Of a stretch of 39,165 nucleotides of DNA, positions 33,569 through 39,165 are shown piece by piece (positions within the stretch are counted from its first letter, which is position 1; the number at the start of each line of letters is the position of its first letter). The position numbers and the translations under genes were made by a program. A model generated the notes under the pieces. That model had not been told where the DNA came from and made no database searches. It saw only the letters and a program-made list of their open reading frames with translations. The stretch is from TMED69 sp036130055 (GTDB taxonomy: Bacteria; Pseudomonadota; Gammaproteobacteria; Ga0077536), in assembly GCA_036130055.1 (NCBI GenBank), contig JAYYOR010000030.1, positions 1 through 39,165 of the forward strand. The letters run 5' to 3'.

Positions 33569-34366
33569 TTACCAGCTGCTGGAAATTCCGAATACAACTC
33601 CATCTCGAGCGGAGCCAGAACCGCCTGCATCGGTTCCTTCTTCAGCATCAAACCAATGTAAATCTAAAGTAAACTGACCGATGTCATAGCTTGCTCCGAC
33701 TGTGTAGTAGACATAGTCATAACCTGCTGGGGTGGTTTTGTCACCGTCTACGTCCAAATATCCGACCGTTGCGTAAGGTGAAATGCCTCCTAACGACATA
33801 CCGAATTCGCCATAGACATAAATACTATCCCCATCTGACCCATAGTAGTCAGGAGAGTAGGCAAAGCCTGCGGTGACAGAGGGCTCGTACGCCATGTCAA
33901 ACGTTGTACCAAGAGAGCCATAGACTTCCCATAAATCCTGTTCTCCTACTCCAGTACCAGGTTCGTCTGCATCCTCTTCAGGATAGTAATAATACAAGAA
34001 TCCTATATCATAATCGATCTTGCCATACGAACCGCCATACCCTGTGTAGAAATTTGTTTCGAGCTGTGTAGCGTTTGGTCCATCATTAAATTCCACACTG
34101 GAAGCCCAGAAGCCTACGTAAAGGCCTGACGCATGTGCGTAATCGATTCCAACCTGGATAGCCGGATCTTCATTACTTTGGGTGATTCCTCTGAACTGAT
34201 ATTCAGATAGGATCGCCATGTTAGCACTCCATTCATGTGGTGACGCTTCAGCGGCTTCGTGACCGCCTGCACTTACACTACCAGCGAAGAATATAGCACC
34301 AAATAGTGAAAATAATATCGAGCCTTTCAGCAAGTTCGATAATTTGTTTACAAAAATGTTTTTCAT
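33569..34366 (-). CDS. TorF-family (Gcw_chp) putative outer-membrane porin
   Basis: A 265-residue beta-barrel protein with a signal peptide (cleavage probably after VSA, near residue 33). The mature N-terminus carries the family motif NMAILSEYQFRGITQS, followed by alternating amphipathic strands rich in Tyr, Gly and Asp (GLYVGFWASSVEF, YDIGFLYYYYPEED), and the chain ends in an aromatic residue (FGISSSW), as expected for barrel assembly. AGGGG precedes the ATG. It is a single-gene transcript with its own promoter and terminator. What passes through it is unknown; the high acidic content suggests an environment of high salt or cation binding. Confidence 0.9.
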   Translation of the reverse strand: MKNIFVNKLSNLLKGSILFSLFGAIFFAGSVSAGGHEAAEASPHEWSANMAILSEYQFRGITQSNEDPAIQVGIDYAHASGLYVGFWASSVEFNDGPNATQLETNFYTGYGGSYGKIDYDIGFLYYYYPEEDADEPGTGVGEQDLWEVYGSLGTTFDMAYEPSVTAGFAYSPDYYGSDGDSIYVYGEFGMSLGGISPYATVGYLDVDGDKTTPAGYDYVYYTVGASYDIGQFTLDLHWFDAEEGTDAGGSGSARDGVVFGISSSW

Positions 34367-34718
34367 TCATTTGCCCCTTTGTTGTATTTTCTATTGTTAC
34401 GGTGAAAAATGAAACATCGATCACCGGTCTGGCTCGAACCGTCTGACGGTGATGCTACAAGTTTTACAATGCAATAAACGCGCCATATTAGTCCAATATC
34501 AAAAATTTTTCAACAGAACTATTTTCTTTTTTAAAATTCAACACTTTACCTTTGTTGATTGTACAAAAATCAATTGGCTGTCTTAGAGATTACAGCTGGT
34601 AGGTTTTTTTTTTAAAAACTTTGCACATTTCGAGAGCGTTGAGCGAGATTTTCGCACCAATTTGATGCATGATTGATTAATTTGCGGAAATTTGTTGGAT
34701 AACAGTCGCAACTATTTG
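34367..34718 (-). promoter_or_regulatory. Porin promoter and structured leader
   Basis: No gene is visible in this 352-bp gap. On the minus strand TTGAAA (34513-34508) and TAATAT (34490-34485) with a 17-nt spacer form a good promoter; transcription would begin near 34478, giving a leader of about 110 nt. That leader contains an inverted repeat ATCACCG (34420-34426) / CGGTGAT (34447-34453) around a 20-nt GC-rich loop, a possible stability or small-RNA-contact element. A second small repeat (TTGATT 34555-34560 / AATCAA 34568-34573) lies upstream of the promoter. Confidence 0.5.
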
Positions 34719-35066
34719 TTACCTTCTGTTCATCAGTCTTTCATTTCCTTTTTTTCGTTCTGAGTTTCCAAAGTTAATTCCCAGGAAAGACTTTTTCTTT
34801 TCTTTGGGACGGTTAATTTTTATGTTTTCGTCCGGTTCAACGATTTCTGCAGTACTAGTCGCCATCGACATACACATTTCCATAACAGCTTCTTTGGCGA
34901 ACTCGATTGTTTCATTAGGTATTTGACCGCTATACTGATTTTTGAGGTTTGCTAGGATAAAGGCACTTTTTGTTCTGCACTCCAATTGAGAAGACAAAAC
35001 CGTTGTACTTAGTGAACTTAAAAAGATGAAAAGTAAAAATTGAAACTTTTTAGACGAATTTTTCAA
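34719..35066 (-). CDS. Small exported protein of unknown function
   Basis: I do not recognise the family. The best start is the TTG at 35066: it gives MKNSSKKFQFLLFIFLSSLS, a clean signal peptide probably cleaved near VLSS-QLEC, with an AGG 8 nt upstream. The longer in-frame reading from 35117 would bury this peptide behind 17 extra residues. The mature protein (about 90 residues) has two cysteines (LEC and MEMCM), a helical middle and a very basic tail (KEKKKSFLG, SERKKGNERLMNRR). It lies 92 nt downstream of chrR on the same strand, so it may be read from the sigma-factor promoter. Confidence 0.6.
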   Translation of the reverse strand: MKNSSKKFQFLLFIFLSSLSTTVLSSQLECRTKSAFILANLKNQYSGQIPNETIEFAKEAVMEMCMSMATSTAEIVEPDENIKINRPKEKKKSFLGINFGNSERKKGNERLMNRR

Positions 35067-35158
35067 ATGTCGTGCCTGCAAAACAAAAATTATCGCTGAT
35101 TTAGCAGCAATCATCAAATGGGGAAGCGATTCGACGGGGAGGAATAATTATTTATTAC

Positions 35159-35851
35159 CTAAATGCCCATCACAGGCTGAATAAGTCTTAAAAAGAAATT
35201 ATTGAATTTGAGACTGCCTTCAGTAGCTACTAAAGAAATGCAATCGGTGTCGCCAACTATTATCGGTTGGTGCGTATTTTCATCATCGCACTCGTGTAAA
35301 TCGCCCGGTTGGTAAATATTAGATGAGCAAGCATAGGAACCTTTTAGTACCAAGGTAAGTTCTTGCCCCTGATGACTGTGTTTTGGCAGTTTAGCGCCGG
35401 GTTTACCTTTTATCATCCATAATTTTGAGTTGCCGTGCTCGCGGAGCTTGCACAGTTGGATATCTTTTCCAGCTGATTTCCAAGGCAGAGCGTCAAAACT
35501 ACAATCTAAATAGCTTGGAAACAGGCAATCTAAACTATTGTCTAATTCAAAATCGTCTGCTTTTGATTTGCATGAGAAGTCGTGCGTGCCGTTACTTAAT
35601 TTTTCAGAAGAGTCGTAGTTTTCGAGGATTTCAGTAATTTTTGAATCAATTTCTTCCAAGGGCTCTGCATTATGCCTGTGAAGATTGCTCATAAGAAGGT
35701 CTGAGCCTATTGATTCGATATTCCGAATTTTTTGACGGCACTTGCTGCAGGCGCTGATGTGAGCTCGTAAAACGATGTCAGAAAGTGAAAAACCGTTACC
35801 AAAGCTGAAATCTGCAAGGGTGGCTGAGCTTGGGCAATGATTTAGGTCCAT
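35159..35851 (-). CDS. chrR: ChrR-family zinc-binding anti-sigma factor with C-terminal cupin
   Basis: Holds its ECF sigma factor inactive until singlet oxygen or related oxidants arrive. It is 230 residues. The N-terminal anti-sigma zinc site is His5, His31, Cys35, Cys38 (HISACSKC), nearly the same numbering as Rhodobacter ChrR. The C-terminal cupin (about 115-215) has a second metal site His158, His160, Glu164 (KHSHQGQE) and His194 (NTHQP), the part needed for the singlet-oxygen response. All ligands are intact. Its start overlaps the sigma-factor stop by ten bases, so the two are co-translated. Confidence 0.95.
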   Translation of the reverse strand: MDLNHCPSSATLADFSFGNGFSLSDIVLRAHISACSKCRQKIRNIESIGSDLLMSNLHRHNAEPLEEIDSKITEILENYDSSEKLSNGTHDFSCKSKADDFELDNSLDCLFPSYLDCSFDALPWKSAGKDIQLCKLREHGNSKLWMIKGKPGAKLPKHSHQGQELTLVLKGSYACSSNIYQPGDLHECDDENTHQPIIVGDTDCISLVATEGSLKFNNFFLRLIQPVMGI

Positions 35852-36435
35852 TGGTTCTCTCCAATATTTCGTCTTAATCTCTGAAAAGCTAATCTAGTCC
35901 TCGACTTGACAGTACCAATAGGGAGACCCAAAGTTTCCGATACCTCGCGATGGGACATACCCATACTATATAGCATATACAAAATTTGCTTTTGTTCTTT
36001 CGGCAAGGTTGAAATTATGTCGTTTACTGGCCGGGTTGTTGACATTAAATCTGTTGTGTCTACAAACTGATCGATATTGTTCAAAAGCTCAAATTTTTGC
36101 AAACCAGATTTTTTTCGTGTGTTAGAACGATATTCATCTATCATTTTGTTGCGCACAAGAGTATAAATCCATGTTCTTGCGGCCGCTTTTTTTTCATCAA
36201 AAAGGTAAGGTTTTGTCCAAACAATTATCATGACCTCTTGTAAGATATTTTCTGCCAAAGACCTCTCCATCCCCTGCGCACAAAGCCAGGCAGTTAATTT
36301 CGGGGCCATAATTTTATATAGTTCCCTGTAAGCGGCCTTATCAGAATTATCTCTGACAGCTTTTAACAATTTGGTTTCTCGGGACCGCTCAAGGTCATTA
36401 GAATCTACGTTGTTTTTTGCCAATGTTATAGCCAT
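35842..36435 (-). CDS. rpoE: ECF RNA polymerase sigma factor (RpoE/ECF11-like, ChrR partner)
   Basis: A 197-residue extracytoplasmic-function sigma factor from the ATG at 36435 (AGGTG just upstream). A GTG at 36468 with GGAG is in frame, but it would sit inside the candidate autoregulated promoter. Region 2 (YRELYKIMAPKLTAWL, ENILQEVMIIVWTKP, ARTWIYTLVRNKMIDEYR) and region 4 (LPKEQKQILYMLYSMG, SHREVSETLGLPIGTVKSRTR) are complete. With ChrR it forms the photo-oxidative stress switch. Probable targets include its own operon and possibly the divergent FAD oxidoreductase-DUF1365-cfa operon. Confidence 0.95.
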   Translation of the reverse strand: MAITLAKNNVDSNDLERSRETKLLKAVRDNSDKAAYRELYKIMAPKLTAWLCAQGMERSLAENILQEVMIIVWTKPYLFDEKKAAARTWIYTLVRNKMIDEYRSNTRKKSGLQKFELLNNIDQFVDTTDLMSTTRPVNDIISTLPKEQKQILYMLYSMGMSHREVSETLGLPIGTVKSRTRLAFQRLRRNIGENQWT

Positions 36436-36457
36436 GTGGGCACCTAAAAATTTTACT

Positions 36458-36487
36458 TTGGTACGCACTTATCTCCATTTTGGATCA
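36458..36487 (-). promoter_or_regulatory. Candidate ECF-type autoregulated promoter of rpoE-chrR
   Basis: TGATCC on the minus strand (36487-36482) equals the -35 element known for Rhodobacter sigma-E. About 16-18 nt further is CGTACC/TACCAA (36465-36458), a candidate -10. Transcription would begin near 36451, leaving a short leader with AGGTG before the ATG at 36435. This supports autoregulation and argues against the GTG start at 36468. Confidence 0.5.
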
Positions 36488-36571
36488 GTTACTAGTTCTT
36501 AAAGCTACCTTAAAATAGGATTGTTTATCTTAAAACTCAAACAGCTTGCGGTAACTACCCACAATCCTATA

Positions 36572-36612
36572 TTGTTATATAGTGACGACAGATTTTGTTA
36601 TAACTATAACAA
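36572..36612. promoter_or_regulatory. Operator-like palindrome with an extra upstream half-site
   Basis: TTGTTATA-AC-TATAACAA at 36595-36612 is a perfect inverted repeat (8-bp arms, 2-bp centre). A third copy of the half-site TTGTTATA lies at 36572-36579, 23 bp upstream, about two helical turns. It is 48 bp before the FAD-oxidoreductase start and lies in the divergent region with rpoE. A dimeric regulator, for example of the MerR or GntR type, could bind it; no regulator gene is in the window. Confidence 0.5.
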
Positions 36613-36660
36613 CAAACCTTATTATTCTACATATAATCAAAAATTAATAGGTGAAATCGC

Positions 36661-37962
36661 ATGGATTACAAGATTGCGGTAATCGGTTCAGGTATATCTG
36701 GTTTGGGCGCGAGCTGGGCACTGGCAAAGAACAACTTCATAACCCTTTTCGAAAAAGATCGTCGCCTCGGCGGACATGCTAACACCGTAGTGATTGACGT
36801 TGATGGAGGAACACCTATTGACACTGGCTTTATCGTCTACAACTCTGCAAACTATCCATTCTTGACCGCTTTATTTAAACATTTAGACGTAGACACGTTA
36901 AAAAGCAATATGTCTTTTTCTATTTCGCTCGATAGTAAGCAATTTGAGTATTCGTCTGACCTTAAAAACTTAATTTTTGATTGGTCGAAATTTCGAAATC
37001 CTCGTTTCAGACAGCTTTTTAAAGGTCTAATAAAGTTTTATGGCACTAGCTTAGATTGCTTTGAAAATATAGATAAATTTAGTTTATATGAATATTTGAA
37101 AATGAGACGATTTGACGATCAATTCATATTTGATCACATAGCTCCAATGTGCTCAGCTATCTGGTCGTGCAGCTCCGACTCAATCATCAACAGCCCTGCA
37201 AGTACCTTTGTTTCTTTTTTCTCAAACCATCAGTTGGCAAAATTATTTGGCAGACCACAATGGCGCACAGTGCGAGGAGGTAGCCAGGAGTATATTGAAA
37301 AACTAATAATCGATTCGGAGCGGCTTGTTGTAAAAACCAGTACAATTATTTCAAGCGTCGATAGAGAAGACAACAGAATAACGATTAACTATAATGATGG
37401 AAGTCGTGAAACCTTTGATAAGTTGATATTCGCAACTCATTTTGACGAAACATTGCGCTTGCTTAACCAGCCGTCCAGTCAGGAAAGAGAAATTCTTGCT
37501 AGTTTTGAATACTCAAAAAATCGTGCTGTCCTTCATGAGGATGATCGAGAGATGCCCCTTGATCGAAATATATGGGCTTCATGGAATTTTGTTCAAAATC
37601 AAACAGGGGATCACCGAAGTCTGACAGTAAGTTATTGGATGAACAAGTTACAAAGGCTCTCTACTAAACAACAGTTTTTTGTAACTTTAAATCCCGCAAA
37701 CGATATACAGAAAGTTTATTATGAGACGGAATATACACATCCTATATTTACTCGTGATAATAATAAGATGAAACTTAAATCAATTAACATTCAGGGTTTT
37801 AAAAACACGTGGTTTTGTAGTGCCTGTTTGGGTGATGGGTTTCACGAAGATGGACTTCAAGCAGGTTTGTGGGTCGCTCAAAAGATTTGCAAAAAGGCGC
37901 CAAAATTGACGGACAAAAAGTATACTCGGCTTCCACTTACTTATCAGAATAATCAGTCATGA
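36661..37962 (+). CDS. FAD-dependent amine-oxidase-like oxidoreductase
   Basis: A 433-residue flavoprotein. N-terminal FAD motif IGSGISGLGASWAL, then FEKDRRLGGHANTV, the FAD-contact segment RGGSQEYIEKL and a C-terminal FCSACLGDGFHEDGLQAG. This is the amine-oxidase-like family typically found with DUF1365 and cyclopropane-fatty-acid-synthase genes in sigma-E/ChrR-regulated loci. A role in modifying unsaturated membrane fatty acids is inferred from that company, not from the sequence. AGGTGA lies 7 nt before the ATG. Its TGA overlaps the ATG of the next gene by four bases. Confidence 0.92.
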   Translation: MDYKIAVIGSGISGLGASWALAKNNFITLFEKDRRLGGHANTVVIDVDGGTPIDTGFIVYNSANYPFLTALFKHLDVDTLKSNMSFSISLDSKQFEYSSDLKNLIFDWSKFRNPRFRQLFKGLIKFYGTSLDCFENIDKFSLYEYLKMRRFDDQFIFDHIAPMCSAIWSCSSDSIINSPASTFVSFFSNHQLAKLFGRPQWRTVRGGSQEYIEKLIIDSERLVVKTSTIISSVDREDNRITINYNDGSRETFDKLIFATHFDETLRLLNQPSSQEREILASFEYSKNRAVLHEDDREMPLDRNIWASWNFVQNQTGDHRSLTVSYWMNKLQRLSTKQQFFVTLNPANDIQKVYYETEYTHPIFTRDNNKMKLKSINIQGFKNTWFCSACLGDGFHEDGLQAGLWVAQKICKKAPKLTDKKYTRLPLTYQNNQS

Positions 37963-38732
37963 CAACATCGGCAATTTACACGGGCTCGGTAATGCATGAG
38001 CGGTACGAGAAAAAACCTCATAAATTCAAATATCCATTGACTTATTTTTGTTTAGCCTTAAAAGAGCTACCAGCTCTAGATAACGTCTCTCCCTTATTTT
38101 CTTGGAATAAAGCTACATGGTTTAGCTTTTATGATAAAGACCATGGGTTGGGGGATGGTACTTCTTTTGAAAACTTTTTTAAAATTTGTCTCAACAAAGC
38201 CGACTACGATGTTTCTGGTTTTGAATTTGTAGTTATGAGTTTACCTAGAGTTCTAGGTTACGCTTTCAATCCCATTACATTTATTTATTGTTATAAAAAT
38301 GCACTTCTAGAGGCTATGATTTATGAGGTAAATAATACTTTTAATGAGAGGATTTTTTATATTCTCCCTGTTATAAATCAACCGATTCGGCAAATGTGCG
38401 AAAAAAAAATGACTGTCTCACCATTTTTTGATTTATCGGGAAGATATGATTTTCGAATCTCAGATTTGGGTGCAAAAGTTTCAAATGTGGTTGATTATTC
38501 TGAAGGAACCAACCTGAAAATGCGTGCCATTTATGTGGCTGAAAGACTTCCATTTAACCAGAGACAAATCAATAAAATGCTGGTAACTTATCCTTTGCAA
38601 TCCTATAAGGTAATCTTCTCAATTCATTTCGAAGCGTTGTTTCTTTGGTTAAAGGGGTTGCGTGTGCGAAAAAGACAAAAAATTGGGTCGGTTGGAATTG
38701 TGATTAATGAGCAAATGGAAGTAATAAAATAA
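37959..38732 (+). CDS. DUF1365 family protein
   Basis: A 257-residue protein starting MTTSAIYTGSVMHERYEKKPHKFKYPLTYF, with the family segments LPRVLGYAFNPITFIYCY and the VSPFFDLSGRYDFRI stretch. No reaction is established; the family is linked to FAD oxidoreductase and CFA-synthase genes in light or singlet-oxygen responses. It is translationally coupled to the upstream oxidoreductase (four-base overlap) and followed after 8 nt by the CFA-synthase-like gene. Confidence 0.92.
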   Translation: MTTSAIYTGSVMHERYEKKPHKFKYPLTYFCLALKELPALDNVSPLFSWNKATWFSFYDKDHGLGDGTSFENFFKICLNKADYDVSGFEFVVMSLPRVLGYAFNPITFIYCYKNALLEAMIYEVNNTFNERIFYILPVINQPIRQMCEKKMTVSPFFDLSGRYDFRISDLGAKVSNVVDYSEGTNLKMRAIYVAERLPFNQRQINKMLVTYPLQSYKVIFSIHFEALFLWLKGLRVRKRQKIGSVGIVINEQMEVIK

Positions 38733-38740
38733 TTTTTAAA

Positions 38741-39165
38741 ATGTCATTATTAAAATTAATACCTTTTTTGTTAAGAAGATTTTTTAAGAACCTGAGGGCC
38801 GGTAAATTGTTTGTGGAGTTGCCCTCAGGTCAAAAATTTCTGATCGAAGGTAAGACCAGTAAAAACATAAATGCGACCCTTATGATAAAAAGTTATAAAT
38901 TGTTACCTTTGTTATTGTTCAAAGGGGGTCTAGGCGCTGGGGAATCCTATATTAAAGGATATTGGACTGCTTCCGATTTAACTCAGATTCTGAAAATGGC
39001 TGCCCTCAACAGAGAGTCGTTGTCAAATCAACTTATGGGTTACGGTGCTGCAAAATTTTTTGACCGACTACTTCATTTTTTTAGACAGAACTCGTTAGGT
39101 AGGGCAAAAAAAAATATTTCCTATCACTATGATCTTGGCAACAATTTTTACAGTCAATGGTTAGA
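38741..39165 (+). CDS. Cyclopropane-fatty-acyl-phospholipid synthase-like SAM methyltransferase, partial at right edge
   Basis: Only the first 141 codons are in the window. The N-terminal part (MSLLKLIPFLLRRFFKNL, a basic amphipathic start suited to membranes) leads to GESYIKGYWTASDLTQIL and the family motif SYHYDLGNNFYSQWL just before the edge; the SAM-binding motif lies outside. Relatives methylate double bonds of phospholipid acyl chains, giving cyclopropane or methyl-branched products. As third gene of the FAD oxidoreductase-DUF1365 operon next to rpoE-chrR, it may belong to the branch that makes methylated or furan-type fatty acids rather than classical Cfa. That distinction is inference. 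Confidence 0.9.
   Translation, partial: MSLLKLIPFLLRRFFKNLRAGKLFVELPSGQKFLIEGKTSKNINATLMIKSYKLLPLLLFKGGLGAGESYIKGYWTASDLTQILKMAALNRESLSNQLMGYGAAKFFDRLLHFFRQNSLGRAKKNISYHYDLGNNFYSQWL

Noticed and set aside
34420..34453. tRNA-like segment with GGTTCGAGCC
   Set aside because: It has a T-loop-like string, but no acceptor, D or anticodon stems can be drawn around it.
1..39165. CRISPR arrays, insertion sequences, rRNA or tRNA genes
   Set aside because: No regularly spaced repeats, transposase genes, terminal inverted repeats or cloverleaf sequences were seen on either strand.

Overview
The window is an AT-rich stretch of a Gram-negative bacterial chromosome, densely packed with short gaps. A TorF-type outer-membrane porin, a lipobox protein, an ECF sigma/ChrR pair, class I photolyase genes and a SAM-II riboswitch point to a proteobacterium, probably a sunlit-water (marine-type) alpha- or gammaproteobacterium. 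The lineage cannot be fixed from this sequence alone. UGA is a normal stop codon for several genes here, so the code is standard.

Layout. (1) 1-1546: 3' part of a membrane O-acyltransferase running off the left edge, followed by a gene-poor spacer to 2640. (2) 2641-8526: a light/DNA-repair island with three different photolyase/cryptochrome genes, a 48-residue DUF2256 zinc-knuckle gene, a DUF3429 membrane protein and a YtoQ protein. (3) 8523-9960: metY (homocysteine synthase) on the minus strand, preceded by a SAM-II riboswitch with a readable promoter and a plausible SD-sequestering expression platform. (4) 10007-14936: a four-gene plus-strand operon of CoA-transferase, D-aminoacylase-type amidohydrolase, formate-tetrahydrofolate ligase and DUF1330. 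(5) 14944-33435: a large catabolic region with two Baeyer-Villiger monooxygenases, two luciferase-like flavin oxidoreductases, a MaoC hydratase, HSL-type esterase, dienelactone hydrolase, SDR, acyl-CoA ligase, quinone oxidoreductase, alpha-methylacyl-CoA racemase, GST and two MFS transporters. It reads like a toolkit for opening cyclic or branched ketones and passing the acids into CoA-thioester degradation. (6) 33569-36487: porin, small secreted protein, ChrR anti-sigma factor and its ECF sigma factor. (7) 36661-39165: FAD oxidoreductase, DUF1365 protein and the 5' part of a cyclopropane-fatty-acid-synthase-like methyltransferase, the usual membrane-lipid arm of ChrR/ECF photo-oxidative stress responses.

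Most notable: (a) the two apparent ORFs at 22454-22822 and 22841-23323 are one gene for a GrdB-family selenoprotein. An in-frame UGA makes a U-P-V-C motif, and a bacterial SECIS-like hairpin starts 10 nt after the UGA. (b) The SAM-II leader of metY contains a 9-bp anti-aptamer pairing and an overlapping anti-Shine-Dalgarno segment, so a complete switch mechanism can be read from the sequence. (c) The FeS-BCP-type photolyase at 4161-5660 has lost three of the four cysteines that ligate the 4Fe-4S cluster in that family. (d) The first photolyase homologue lacks the Glu/Trp residues typical of CPD repair. The light-repair genes and the ECF/ChrR plus lipid genes, often linked in other bacteria, are here about 28 kb apart.
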